Shown here piece by piece: positions 1 through 12,127 of a stretch of 64,000 nucleotides of DNA; the stretch's first letter is position 1; each line of letters opens with the position of its first letter. This DNA is from Chamaelirium japonicum (taxonomy: Eukaryota > Streptophyta > Magnoliopsida > Liliales > Melanthiaceae). The DNA is taken from positions 2,226,138 through 2,290,137 of the forward strand of contig OX393557.1 in assembly GCA_947650365.1 (NCBI GenBank), read 5' to 3'. The position numbers were made by a program, and so were the translations under genes. The notes under the pieces are model-generated. The model was not told the DNA's origin. It saw only the letters and a list, made by a program, of their open reading frames with translations, and searched no databases.

Positions 1-1088
1 GATTGATCAGAGCAAACATAAATGTTAGCTCCTGTGTCAATCCACTAATCAAATGCTTGAAAGGTCATGTTAACTTCAGGGGTGAAGAGAACAGACCTGA
101 AAGCGGTCCCAGAAGAGCCAGCTCCAGAGGTCACCATGTTGACTTGGGAGCCGGGTGGCATTTGACCATTCCTTCTTGGATTTGGAGGTGGTGCTGTCTT
201 CTTATAGAAGCATTGGTTGGCCATGTGATTGGTCCGACCGCAAACATAGCAGCAGCGCACTCCTTCCTTCTTTTGGTCCTTGGGATGGTTTGGGTTATGG
301 TTGCTATGGTAAGGCTTCTTTGTATATGGCTTAGGCTTAGGGTGGAAGGGTTTCTTCTGCAACTTGTGTCTAGGTTTTTGGAATGGCTTAGACGGTTGAC
401 CCTCTATGTTGTTGACCTTGGGTTTGGATTCAGAGGATCCCTTTTCCCTGAGCCTATGTTGCTCCTCAATTCTAATAGAGTTTAGAACTTGAGTTAGGGT
501 TAGGTCACCTTGGGTATGACTTAGGTGCTTAGAGAACTCAGACCAAGAAGCAGGTAGTTTATCTATAAGGCAGGCTATTTGGAAGGTTTCATCAAGGGTG
601 GAACCATTAGTCTTCAGATGTTGGACTAGGTTCTCAAACTCATGAATTTGATCATTCATGGGTTTGGAGTCAACCATTTTGAAGTTGTTGAAGTCAGACG
701 CTTTGAAGCATTTTACTCCAGCATCATCTAGGCCATACTTATGCTCTAGGGTATCCCATAGGTCCTTAGGGTTTTGAATGGTATAGTAGATATCATATAG
801 TCTATCAGATAAGGCCCCTAGGATCCTATGAAGGCCATGGTAGTTGATTTCTTCTGGGGTCCTAGTGGGAATACCAGAAGTTGGTTCGGATTCAGCTTGG
901 GAAGTGGAGGCTCGGGTACGGCGAGTTTGGCTAGACCCATTGGATACTCCTGGTGCAGTTTCACCTATGGCTGACAGTAACCCAAGTGTGGTTAGCCAGA
1001 ATCGCATCAGGTTTTACCACCTCTTGAAGTTAGACCCGTCAAACTTCTCAGGTTTGGCACTAAGGGTTTCACGGTTTGGTGAGGCCAT
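1..1088 (-). pseudogene. copia element C1: broken gag and start of protease, cut by window edge
   Basis: This is the Gag polyprotein start of a Ty1/copia retrotransposon, read leftwards from an ATG at 1086-1088. The N-terminus matches the gag of element C2 (7660-11691) and carries the plant copia gag signature FDGSNFKRW. A CCHC zinc knuckle (CYVCGRTNHMANQC) lies near 200-250. The frame has an in-frame TAA at 1014-1016, where C2 reads Gln, and a TAG at 45-47, where C2 reads Trp just before the protease motif DTGAN. The element is therefore dead, and the rest of pol lies beyond base 1. Family assignment is firm because C2 aligns throughout; the lineage within copia is not assigned. Confidence 0.88.
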
Positions 1089-1524
1089 TTTGGACCAAAG
1101 TAAGGAGTTGAAATCTGAGGATTGAAAAATAACTTTTGTCAAATTTAAATCACACTTAGATAGATTCGACTTTTAGAAGTCCAAATGAAACTTCCAAATC
1201 CTAACGGCCAGATGGGCTCCAGGTAGGAGGTGGAGCACTAGGCTCGCTCAAATACCAAGCTACCTTGGGCAATTTAATGCCGGTTTGACAAGCCTTTCTA
1301 GACACCGTAGGCAGTGGAATATTCCAATGACGACTTTTAGTCTTTTCTATAATCTATGCTTCTAATTTACTTTTGTAAAAAATAGTTTTGTAACTAGTAG
1401 CAACTAATAGGTAGCACGGAATAACGTCTAATAGATGATCAAGTAGGCAAACAGATGATTAGTGTGCACGTTACAAAGAAAATAACTTATGAACGATTAA
1501 ATTATAACGATAAGATTCTTAGAT
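1089..1524 (-). other. 5' leader of copia C1
   Basis: Untranslated leader between the gag start and the 5' LTR. It is nearly the same as 11692-12127 of C2. A primer-site-like string (TGGTATTTGAGC on the minus strand, 1246-1257) lies about 267 bases inside the LTR boundary instead of next to it. Confidence 0.7.
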
Positions 1525-2655
1525 TGTTAGAAATCTAATCGTTCTAAAGTAGCAAATTTAGGATTTAATCAAATTCTTAAGATTAAAATTGATTAGCAAA
1601 TGCTATTTTCGCAAACAAGGACAAGTCACAAATTTCTTTTAGAAATTGTTTGCCAAGGCAGAGCGGGTTCTATGGAACCGTCATTCACCTTGCCGAACTT
1701 TTCTAAAAGGGAGAAATAATCTATCTAAAATATATCTAATTATTTAGATTTCTCTATTAGATGCAAGTCGATTATTTTAGATCTAATATTAGGACAAAAG
1801 AAGAGTTAGATACTCTGGCCTGTGGTCGAAGCGTGCTAGGCACTGTCCCAAGAATCTTATTGCCCCCCTCGTGCGGGCTCATAGCAATGGTTCTCGGAGA
1901 TACGACAACCCCGGTCAGGCGACCTCCTTCTCGTCGGCACGACTTCAAGAAGGCTTTGCGAACCTCGTGAACTTTCAGGAACCCAGCGACTCGATGACGA
2001 TCTTCTCGAAGCGGGGAGCAGCACCGCAACAGAGCTTTGGTCCGAGAGAGGGAGTCTCTTCGGAGCAAAGGGGCAGCACCTCAGCACCACGACACGAGAG
2101 AATAAAAGAGGGAGAGGCAGTAAGCAGGGAGGAATTTCGATATTCGGACTGTACCCATCCCATGGCTGCACCGGGCCTTATATAGGCCTCGGGCTGTTAA
2201 TGGGAGGCTGAAAGAGGGGAGCGGTTAATGGGCTGCGATTAAGCCCATTAACCTCGCACGTTACAGCTCGCAGAGAGCAGCCTCGTAACGGCTAGCATGC
2301 AGCAACGGGTCGCATGCAAAACGGCTAGTAGCCAAAAAGAAATTTCATAAATGGTGAAGGACTTAAAAGCAAAAAACAAAAAGAGGGCAGGTGCGGACCA
2401 GCCCATTTCGGAGGTGCTATCGTGTCCGGGTCCGTGGGCGCACACACACGCGCCGCCCCCAAACTCGGCCCGGCCCGGCTCGGCACGGCACGGCACGCAC
2501 GCGCGCGCGTGTGTTAGCTAGTGGAGCCCCTCCTCTAGTGTGATGACTAGTGGGAGGAAGTGGGCAAACCCTTATATGTTGGTAGGGGATTTCTCCCCTT
2601 ACCGATATGGGACTAAACCCATGTCTGTTGTGTGGTTTTAAAACACACACCCAAC
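1525..2655 (-). mobile_element. 5' LTR of copia C1 (1131 bp)
   Basis: This LTR has the same length and layout as the two LTRs of C2 at 5970-7100 and 12128-13258. On the minus strand it starts TGTTGGGTG at 2655; its inner end at 1525 reads TGTTAG on the plus strand where C2 has TGTTGG. A TATA box (CCTATATAAGG on the minus strand, 2176-2186) lies in the promoter region. It is more diverged from the C2 LTRs than they are from each other. Target duplication cannot be tested because the other end lies outside the window. Confidence 0.88.
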
Positions 2656-3529
2656 ACCCCCTACCTACTGTACTACCCCATCATCTTCACCTTCAAACAC
2701 CAAACCACCCCCCCCCCCTTTTTTTTTGTCCACTTGCACCAAACCCAAACAACCCCCTCGGCTGCAATAAACATAGAAGAGAGAGTTAGAGAGTGAAAGA
2801 GAGGGGTGAGAGAGAGAAAAGTAGAGAGTGAAAGAGACAGGTGAGAGAGAGAAAAGAAGAGTGAAAGAAAGAAAAGAGAACGAATGAGGGAAGAGAGAGC
2901 TAGAGAGTGAAAGAGAGAGGTGAGAGAGAGAAGACTAGCGAGTGAAAAAAAGGGATCAGAGAGAGAGATGAGAGCCGACCCCGGCCCTGCCCTGCACCTG
3001 ACCCCGGCCCTGCACCCAACCCGACCCCCCCCCCCCGATCCCGAACTCTCCCTCTCACCTAAACCCCTGTCTCTCTCTCTCTCCACTGCATCCCCCTCTC
3101 ACTCACCCTCCCTCTCTTAGTTTCTGCCGACGTCGCCCGACAACTACCGCCGCCCAGGTGAGAGGCCCCGCTCCAGCCTCCCTCTCTTGTGTTGCCACCC
3201 GGCTCGATCTCCGCAGAACCCCCCCCCCCCCCTCAACAGATATTTGCAGAGGTGGCGGATCAATCACTCACGTCTGATGCGAGCTGGCTGCAATGCATTT
3301 TCGCTATATTTGAATCGTATGGCCACGATTCAGTTATCATGTGATGAATGGCCACCATTCCTCCCGACCCCCAGTAGGAGAAAACCCCACCTACCACCCC
3401 AGGTGCTCTTGAGTCTACCTCGGGTGCCTCCCTATACACTTCTCCTGACACCCCAAAACCCAACCTGGGTTTTTGCAAAAAAACCCATAGTCCTAAAACC
3501 TTCCGCCCAGAACCCCTTTTATCTTTTTT
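2656..3529. other. non-genic low-complexity region with GA repeats
   Basis: Pyrimidine-rich DNA with runs of C (about 2707-2718, 3027-3036 and 3220-3232) and an imperfect GA/GAGT repeat (about 2776-2970). Open frames here come from simple sequence and show no family resemblance. Confidence 0.6.
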
Positions 3530-3800
3530 TACAATAAACACAACCCAAGATTTTTTACAGAAAAACCCCTGCCATCCAGATTCTTTGACCAAACCCCCCT
3601 GCCCCTGACTTTTTCCACAGATTTAACCTGACTTTTTACACATAACCCCTGCCCTATGATTTTTTGCACAAAACCCCCCTGCCCCTGACTTTTTGTACAG
3701 AACCCCCTACCCCTGACTTTTTGCACAGAACCCCCATGCCCCATGATTTTTTGCACAAAACCCCCTTCCCCTGACTTTTTGCACAAAACCCCTTGCCTAT
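3530..3800. repeat. minisatellite, about 29-30 bp unit
   Basis: Repeated units of the form CCCCTGACTTTTTGCACA, with variants, at about 3603, 3628, 3681, 3711, 3740 and 3769. It lies upstream of the 36-bp array and gypsy LTR and may be non-coding internal sequence of the same element. Confidence 0.75.
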
Positions 3801-3889
3801 AATATTTTTTGATCGAAGCCCCCTAGGTTTATTAGCCCGAACCGTCTTGCCCGTGGCTTTTTGTGACCCCAGTCAACTAGGTTACCACC

Positions 3890-4540
3890 TACCCAACTGG
3901 GAGGGGGTAACACACACGCGGTCGGCTCCGGACAACAGGTCGACAGGTAGACAACGATCAGTACCGTGCAACGGGTCGGTAGACGACAGCAGTCGGCCCC
4001 GGACAGGGGGTCGGCAAGCAGACGACGGTCGACCCGACGCAACGGGTCGGCAGACAGCCGATGGTCGGCTCAGTGCAACGGGTCGGTAGATGTAAAGCAG
4101 TCGGCCCCGAATAGAGGGTCGGTAGGCAAATGACGGTTGGCCCCGCGTAACGGTTCGGCAGACAAACGATGGTCGACCCCACACAACGGGTCGGCAGACA
4201 GACGATGGTCGGCCCGGCGCAACGGGTCAGCAGAGGCACAACGGTCGGCCCCAAACAGGGGGTCGACAGGCAGACGGCGGTCGATTCCACACAATGGGTC
4301 GGCAAGCGCACAACAGTCGGCCCTACACAACGGGTCGGTAGACAAATAGCAGTCAGCCCCGGACAAGGGGTCGGCAGACAGACGATGGTCGGTCCTGCAC
4401 AAAGGGTCGGCAGACACACACCCAGCCAGCCCCGAGCAGGGGGTCGGCGGGCCCAATGGCCAACCCCTGACATAGGGTCGGCAGACGAGCGACCGGCTTT
4501 GCACCAAGAAATCCTAGCCAGCTAAGTTAACACCTATATA
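3890..4540. repeat. 36-bp minisatellite (about 17 units) beside a gypsy LTR
   Basis: GC-rich repeat with core AACGGGTCGGCAGACAGACG at a spacing close to 36 bases. Because 36 is a multiple of three, long frames stay open on both strands and give 12-residue peptide repeats. I treat these as artefacts. Similar tandem arrays occur in internal non-coding regions of large plant gypsy elements (Tat/Ogre type). That affiliation is inferred from the adjacent polypurine tract and LTR. Confidence 0.8.
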
Positions 4541-4543
4541 ACT

Positions 4544-4552
4544 GGGAGGGGG
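4544..4552 (+). other. polypurine tract before a 3' LTR
   Basis: GGGAGGGGG lies four bases before the LTR start at 4557, the expected place for the plus-strand primer of an LTR retrotransposon. The same string with similar flanks also occurs near 3899-3907, at the other side of the 36-bp array. Confidence 0.6.
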
Positions 4553-4556
4553 TAAC

Positions 4557-5320
4557 TGTGGGTGCAAAATCTTGCTAACACCCAACGGTAAGACCCACAG
4601 CTCTGCCTGGGGTCAACAAGTCCAACGGTGGCACCCGCAGTCCTGCCTAGGGCCCACGAGTATAACGGTGGGAACCACAGCCCTGCCTGGGGCCTACGAG
4701 TATAACGGTGGAACCCCACAGCCCTGCCTTGGGACCACGAGTACAAGGGTGGGACCCGCAGCCCTACCTGGGGCCCACGAGTACGACGGTGGGACCCGCA
4801 GCCCTGCCTGGGGACCATTTGCACTATCTAGGGTCTGGTAAATCCCCCCAGGTATTTACCAAACCCCGAATATTCTTGAGAATATTCTTGGAATATTTCC
4901 TAGATAAACTAAGCCTTTATAAATAGTAAACCCTGTAAATGATTCTGGATCCCAAATTCTAGACCAGAAACCCACTTTCTGTTTTCCAGAGCTACCTGAG
5001 CTTTCTGGTTTTCAGACTCCTTTTCCATCCTCTGATTATTTGTAAGAAGCACTCCTCAGCCTGTCGAGAGTAGCTCTTTTGTTTACTCAAAGATAGTGGA
5101 TTCAAAGGTTGCGTCTTACCGCACGAAGACGTAGGCTTCGGTCGAACTTCATCACCACATCCTGTGTCATCTCTTCCTCTACCTTTCTACTCTACAGTGC
5201 TTGTGTGATAGACCAGCAAGTCACAAAACAGTGCTTCGAAGTGCGCCACATCCCGAAGGATCAAACCTTCAATCGACTGTTGGAGGAGGGTCACGTACGA
5301 CGGTAAAATCATCCCCCACA
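4557..5320 (+). mobile_element. Ty3/gypsy-type 3' LTR (764 bp)
   Basis: The ends form an inverted pair, TGTGGG at 4557 and CCCACA at 5315-5320. A TATA-like TATAAATAG lies near 4918. The first part (4600-4820) repeats a 43-bp unit about four times. Truncated relatives occur at 18221-18816, 24559-24669 and 33058-33673, all with the same right end. There is no 5-bp target duplication, which fits a 3' LTR whose internal part lies to the left. Gypsy assignment is inferred from structure, because no pol is present. Confidence 0.7.
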
Positions 5321-5649
5321 ATATCCCCCAATAGGGACCTGCGAATGCGCACCGACCGACTCAGAAGTTTTCCTACGCATTCCTGGGTAACTTAAAAAGG
5401 AGGGGGAAATGGAACCCACAACCTCCTCACCAAATCATTAGTTTGCTTTCCAACCTATCCAATTTGTTGTGGACTGTACAACTGTTGGGTTTAGTCCCAT
5501 GGCTAAGGGTTGGGCGGTGGTGTGTTCATATACCTTCTGTCGACTTCCCCTTACAATCCGGGTTTGGGGACGTGAGGGTATCTACACAAAAAACACCAAG
5601 ACTAATCCATCGAGGTGGCATAAGTTTAATCTAACATCGCTAATAATTC
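5321..5649. other. unassigned intergenic DNA
   Basis: I see no gene or recognised repeat here. Confidence 0.5.
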
Positions 5650-5960
5650 AAAGTGGAGTTTGCCTAACCTCATACCAAAAAATAAAAATTATTAAAAAAA
5701 TATTGAAATATCATATGAAATTGCAAGACTCACTTAAAATTCAAAGTTTCCCAGTGGAGGGCCATTGTTGATAGTCAACCCAAGCGAGGGAAATGCCCCA
5801 TTTTTTAATAACCTAATAGGGTGGAAGGCTCACCACTAAGATGAGAGGGAGGTCAGCCACTTAAGAGAGGGATATGAAACATGCCATAGCATTATCTCAA
5901 ACCCTTGACCAAAGCCAAGAGTTGCATGTCTTACAAACTGAGCTATCAATTGGAGACGAG
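5650..5960 (-). repeat. tRNA-derived SINE-like remnant
   Basis: On the minus strand a tRNA-like head carries an A-box-like TAGCTCAGTTTG (about 5935-5946) and a B-box-like GGGTTTGAGAT about 40 bases on. The body that follows includes ATCATATGAAATTGCAAGA and GGCCATTGTTGAT. These strings recur upstream of the MiAMP1-like genes (about 20570-20650, 26355-26430, 63230-63310). The element is degenerate and the SINE call is tentative. Confidence 0.45.
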
Positions 5961-5969
5961 TTTGAGCCT

Positions 5970-7100
5970 TGTTGGAGATCTAATCGTTCTAAACTAGCAA
6001 ATTTAAGATTTAATCAAATTATTAATATTAAAATTGATTAGCAAATGTTAATTTTGCAAACAAGGACAAGTCACAAAATTTCTTTTAGAAATTGTTTGCC
6101 AAGGCAGAGCGGGTTCTATGGAACCGTCATTCACCTTGCCGAACTTTTCTAAAAGGGAGATACAAGCTATCTAAAATATATCTAATTATTTAGATTTCTT
6201 TATTAGATGCAAGTCGATTATTTTAGATCTAATATTAGGACGAAAGAAGAGTTAGAAACTCTGGCCTGTGGTCGAAGCGTGCTAGGCACTGTCCCAAGAA
6301 TCTTATTGCCCCCCTCGTGCGGGTCTCGTGGCAATTGTTCTCAGAGATACGGCGACCTCGGTCAGGCGACCTCCTTCTCGTCGGCACGACTCCAAGAAGG
6401 TTTTGCGAACCTCGTAGACTTTCAGGAACCCAGCGACTCGATGACGACCTTCTCGAGTCGGGGAGGCAGCACTGCAGCAAAACCTTGATCCGAGAGATGG
6501 AGTCTCTTCGGAGCAAAGGGGCAGCACAACAGCACCACGACGAGAGAATGAAAGAGAGAGAGGCAGTAAGCAGGGAGGAATTCCGATTTTCGGACTATGT
6601 CAATCCCATGGCTGCACCGGGCCTTATATAGGCCTCGGGCTGTTAATGGGAGGCTGAAAGAGGGGAGCGGTTAATGGGCTGCGATTAAGCCCATTAACCT
6701 CGCACGTTATAGCTCGCAGAGAGCAGTCTCGTAACGGCTCGCATGCAGCAACGGGTCGCATGCAAAACGGCTAGTAGCCAAAAAAGAATTTAATAAATGG
6801 GGGAGGACTTAATAGCAAAAAACAAAAAGGGGGCAGGTGCGGACCAGCCCATTTCGGAGGTGCTATCGTGTCCGGGTCCGCGGGCGCACACACACGCGTC
6901 GCCCAGCCCATGCCCAAGCCCAAGCCCGGCCCGGCACACACACGCGCGCGCGTGTGTGGGCTAGTGGAGCCCCTCCTCTAGTGTGATGACTAGTGGGGGG
7001 AAGTGGGCAATCCAATTTAAGTTGGTAGGGGATTTTTCCCCTTACCGATATGGGACTAAAAGCCCATTCCTTTGTGTGGTTTTAAAACACACACCCAACA
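5970..7100 (-). repeat. 3' LTR of C2
   Basis: Boundaries are set by TGTTGGAGATC at 5970, CCCAACA ending at 7100 and the AGCCT duplication outside. The TATA box CCTATATAAGG (minus) is at 6622-6632. A short purine-rich stretch just to the right (GTAGGGGAT, minus) may be the polypurine tract. Confidence 0.93.
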
Positions 7101-7659
7101 ATCCCCTACATGTGTTTAAAACCACTAAATATTAAATAATTTAAAAAATTCAAAATATAAAGTAAAAGGACTTTGCTGGATTCCTTATACTACGCAGTAG
7201 GTGTAGGTACCTTCCGGTTTGAACCTCCACTTAGTACAGTTGTATATATCCGTGAGGACTTGGTGGACTACGCCTTGAACCAGCCTCATTTATCGGGTTT
7301 CTACAAGTAGTACACGTAGTACAGTTTTCGATGGTTCTAAGCGGGTTGCGCTATTAATGGCCTTGCGCAGATATCTTTTCTTGTATGTTTCTAGGGAGCA
7401 GCCCTGGTCCCAGAGTTGCGGCCTCACAACGACATACATATAGGTAAGTCCTAATAGGGGTGTGAGCAAGGCGACACCCCGCCTCATGGGTCTTGGACTT
7501 ATTAAGAGTTTTACACTCATCCTACCCTTTGCTTTTAATAAGCACTGACGTCATAGGGATGGGAGCATTATTCAGTGCTTCTTATTTTCAATCACTACTA
7601 CAGTTTGTTTCTACCCATTGAACCTCCGTGAGGTTGGGTTCCCACTGCGGTGATTTTTC
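7101..7659 (-). other. 3' untranslated region of C2
   Basis: Sequence between the gag-pol stop and the 3' LTR. It holds no domain I recognise. Confidence 0.7.
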
Positions 7660-10600
7660 TTATGGGCTTAATCCCATCCCCCTCGACGATTCTAAGACCA
7701 CTGTCCTAGATAGGCCCTTAGTTAGATGATCCGCCAAATTCTTTTCGGATCTAACAAAGTCTAGGGCAATTATTTGATTTTTCATCTTATATCTGAGAGA
7801 TCTATGTCTCACTTTCAGATGTCGATTTATTTTCACGTCAGCGTTTTCTTGATTACATTTATCAATAGCTGATCGACAATCACAATGGATAGATATAGTC
7901 GGTAAAGGCTTTTCTATCAATGGGATCTCATATAGAAGATCTCGAAGCCATTCTGCTTCTGTGCTAGTGGTATCTAGCGCTATCATTTCTGATTCCATGG
8001 TACTCCTAGCTATAACAGTTTATTTGGTGGATTTCCAAGATATGGCTCCACCTCCTAGTAGGAATACATATCCGGTTGTGGACTTAATATCTATTGAGTC
8101 ACTAATCTAGTTAGCATCAGAGTATCCCTCTAATACAGCTAGATATCCACTATAGTGGAGACCGTATGATATGGTTCCCTTAAGATATCTAAAAATTCTT
8201 TCTAACGCATTCCAATGGGACAAATTTGGGTTAGACGTATAACGACTAAGTCTATTTACCGCGTAAGCGATATCGGGTCGAGTATAGTTTGCTAGAAAAC
8301 CTAGCGATCCTATGATTTGAGCATACTCGCTCTGTAGTCTAGGAAGTCCAGTATTCTTTGTTAGATGGGTATTTGGATCATATGGTGTGAATACAGGTTG
8401 GCAATCGGGATCGTAAAATTTCCTAAGGATTTTCTCGACATAGTGGGATTGGGATAACACTAAACCATTGTTCTTCCTAATGATCTTAGTGTTCAAAATA
8501 ACGTCGGCTTGTCCTAAATCTTTCATGTCAAAGTTTTGGGACAAAAACTGTTTGATATCATTTATGATTTGTATGTTTGAACCGAATATCAGAATATCGT
8601 CAACATACAAACATAAGATGACAACATTATTACCATCTACTTTATGGTATACACATTCATCCGTTGTGTTGATATCAAATCCATAGGATAAGATAACTTC
8701 ATCGAATTTCATGTGCCATTGTTTTGGGGCTTGTTTAAGACCATAGAGGGATCGAATTAACTTACACACCTTTCCCTCTTGTCCAGGTGCAGTAAATCCC
8801 TCGGGTTGGTCCATGTATATTTCCTCATTAAGATCGCCATTCAAGAAAGCAGTCTTAACATCCATTTGATGTATGACTAGCTTATAGATTGAAGCTAAGG
8901 CGATGAGGATCCTAATCGTGGTTATCCTAGCGATAGGTGAGTAGACATCAAAGTAGTCTACCCCAGGTTTTTGGGTAAAGCCCTTGGCTACAAGTCGTGC
9001 CTTAAATTTATCTATGGTACCGTCGGGTCTAAGCTTTTTCTTAAACACCCATTTACATCCTATGGTTTTACAACCAGGAGGTAAATTGGTGAGTTCCCAG
9101 GTATGGTTTTGAAGTATGGATTGGATCTCGTTATCTATGGCTTCTTTCCAAAAAAGTGAGTCTATGGACTTCATTGCATCTGTATAGGTGGAGGGGGAGT
9201 TCTCCACCATAAGTGCATAGAAGTCATCAAAGACTTTCTCTACACGGGCACGTTTACTCCTCCTAGGTTCGGTTTGGGTTACCGGTTCAGTCTGGTCTTC
9301 AGGTTCTAATTGGACTTCAGGTTCGATCTGAGTCACCTGATTAGAACTGGAGGCCTGGTTATTGGTATTAATCCTAGTGTTGATCCTAGTCTTATACGGA
9401 AAGATGTTTTCGAAGTATGAGGCATCTCTTGCTTCGATTATGGTGTTATTGGCTATTTCGCTTATTTCAGAGTTAAACACTAAAAAACGATTAGCGTTAC
9501 TGTCTGAAGCGTAGCCAATAAAGATGGCATCTACAGTCTTAGGTCCTATCTTCTTTCTTTTGTTATCGGGGATTTTTACCTTAGCTAGGCACCCCCACAC
9601 TTTTAGGTATTCTAAGTTAGGTTTCCTATGTTTCCATACTTCGTATGGGGTCAAGTCATTATGTTTGAACGGAATGCGGTTAAGGATAAAACAAGCCGTC
9701 ATTAGGGCTTCCCCCCACAAGTTTTCTGGCGCTCCAGAGCTTAATATCGTGGAATTGACCATGTTCATTAGGGTTCTGTTTTTCCTCTCCGCTACACCGT
9801 TGGATTGGGGAGTGTAAGGAGCTGTGACTTCATGGAGTATTCCATAGTCATCACAGTACTCACTTAACTCATTTGAGGTGTACTCCCCTCCTCGGTCTAA
9901 CCTAAGGATCTTAATGGTTTCGTCTAATTGGTTCTCAACCAGAGCTCTGTAAATTTTAAATTTACTGAGAACTTCATCCTTAGTTTTAATAAGGTATAGG
10001 TGGCAATATTTTGAAGCGTCATCTATGAACGTTACAAAATATCTATTGCCACCTCTCGAGGTTCTCCCAGAATCACAGACATCGCTGTGAATTAATTCAA
10101 GTATATGGAAGTCTCGATCGATGGTTTTAAAAGATTTCTTAGATTGTTTGGCTTCTACGCATATCTCGCACTTGTCGAGATTCCTAGTATCGGATTTGGG
10201 AATGATATTTAGGATCATGAGTTTTTTAATTGAATTATAATTTACATGACCTAGTCTTTGGTGCCAAGTGACCGAAGACTCAACATTTAAAATAGTAGAA
10301 GAGGGATTGAATACATTTAATTTAAACAAACCATCACAAAGAAATCCTTTTCCAATAAAATTCATTCCTTTGGTGATTACAACCTTATTAGACTCAAATA
10401 CAAGCTTATAGCCCTGTTGGACTAATAAGGACCCACTAATTAAATTTCTCCTAATCTTCGAAACGTGGTGGACTCCGCGCAGGGTCAGGGTCTTCTCCGA
10501 CGTCAGCTTCAGGTCGATCCGTCCTATCCCTAGCACACGAGCCTCAGCATTGTTCCCCATGCTTACAGCTCCTCCACCTGAGACCTGATAGGTGGAAAAC

Positions 10601-11691
10601 AAAGATTGATCAGAGCAAACATGAATGTTAGCTCCTGTGTCAATCCACCAATCACATGCTTGAAAGGTCATGTTAACTTCAGGGGTGAAGAGAACAGACC
10701 TGAAAGCGGTCCCAGAAGAGCCAGCTCCAGAGGTCACCATGTTGACTTGGGAGCCGGGTGGCGTTGGACCATTTTTTCTTGGATTTGGAGGTGGTGTTGT
10801 CTTCTTGTAGAAGCATTGGTTGGCCATGTGATTGGTCCGACCGCAGACGTAGCAGCAACGCACTCCTTCCTTCTTTTGGTCCTTGGGATGGTTTGGGTTA
10901 TGGTTGCTATGGTATGGCTTCTTGGTGTATAGCTTAGGCTTAGGGTGGAAGGGTTTCTTCTGGAACTTATGTCTAGGTTTTTGGAATGGCTTAGACGGTT
11001 GACCCTCTACGTTGTTGACCTTGGGTTTGGATTCAGAGGATCCCTTTTCCCTGAGCCTATGTTGCTCCTCAATTCTAATAGAGTATAGAACTTGAGTTAG
11101 GGTTAGGTCACCTTGGGTATGACTTAGGTGCTTAGAGAACTCAGACCAAGAAGCAGGTAGTTTATCTATAAGACAGGCTATTTGGAAGGTTTCATCAAGA
11201 GTGGAACCATTCGTCTTTAGGTGTTGGACTAGGTTTTCAAACTCATGAATTTGATCATTCATGGGTTTGGAGTCAACCATTTTGAAGCTGTTGAAGTCAG
11301 ACGCTTTGAAGCGTTTTACTTCAGCATCATCTAGGCCATATTTATGCTCTAGGGTATCCCATAGGTCCTTAGGGTTTTGAATGGTAAAATAGATATCGTA
11401 TAATCTATCAGATAAGGCCCCTAGGATCCTATAAAGACCATGGTAGTTGATTTCTTCTGGGGTCCTAGTGGGAAAGCTAGAAGTGGATTAAGGTTCAGGT
11501 TGTAAAGTGGAGGCTCGGGTACGACGAGTTTGGCTAGACCCGTTGGATACTCCTGGTGCGGTTTCACCTATGGCTGATAATAACCCAAGTGTAGTTAGCC
11601 AGAAACGCATCTGGTTCTGCCACCTCTTGAAGTTAGACCCGTCAAACTTTTCGGGTTTGGCACTAAGGGTTTCACGGTTTGGTGAGGCCAT
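7660..11691 (-). pseudogene. copia C2 gag-pol polyprotein, three in-frame stops
   Basis: One reading frame runs from the ATG at 11691 to a stop at 7660. Domains in order: gag (FDGSNFKRWQNQM, then a CCHC knuckle near 10815-10860); aspartic protease (DTGANIHVC near 10620); integrase with its HHCC zinc finger (WHQRLGHVN ... CEICVEA near 10150-10280) and catalytic core; reverse transcriptase (TAFLNGDL near 8850, YVDDILIF near 8600); RNase H ending near 7700. Stops interrupt gag near 11486, RNase H at 8107-8109 (TAG where Trp is expected) and again near 8010 (TAA where Gln is expected). No frameshift is visible. The product would have copied and integrated the element. A separate upstream gag fragment plus the long downstream frame together give the expected copia order. 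Confidence 0.93.
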
Positions 11692-12127
11692 TTCGGACCA
11701 AAGTAAGAAGTTGAAATCTGTGGATTAAAAAATGAGTTTTGTCAATTTTAAAGCACACTGTATAGATTTGACTTTCAGAAGTCAAAATGAAACTTCCAAA
11801 TCCTAACGGCCAGATGGGCTCCAGGTAGGAGGTGGAGCACTAGGCTCGCTCAAATACCAAGCTACCTTGGGCAATTTAATGCCGGTTTGTCAAGCCTTTC
11901 TAGACACCGTAGGTAGTGGAATATTCCAAATAATGACTCTTAGTCTTTTCTAAAATATATGCTTTTAATTAACTTTTGTAGAGAACTAATTTTGACTAAT
12001 AACTATAGCGCAATTTTTAACAACTAATAATGAAATTATTTATTCTATGATAACAATACTAACAAAATGAAATGCACAATAGAATGATAATATGATGAAC
12101 GATTAAATAACAATAAGATTCTTGGAT
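11692..12127 (-). other. 5' leader of C2 with displaced primer-site-like sequence
   Basis: The base next to the 5' LTR (12127 leftwards) reads ATCCAAGAATC on the minus strand, not the usual TGG. The only tRNA-Met-like string, TGGTATTTGAGC, is at 11848-11859, 268 bases away. C1 shows the same arrangement. Confidence 0.65.

Noticed and set aside
3793..4525. Several overlapping frames of 70-171 codons
   Set aside because: They follow the 36-bp repeat period in both directions; repeat composition explains the absence of stops.
3890..4540. CRISPR-like array
   Set aside because: Units are contiguous and degenerate without unique spacers, in a plant-type sequence.
5880..5960. A functional tRNA gene
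   Set aside because: Only A- and B-box-like strings are visible; no cloverleaf stem pairing holds and the sequence continues into a repeat body.
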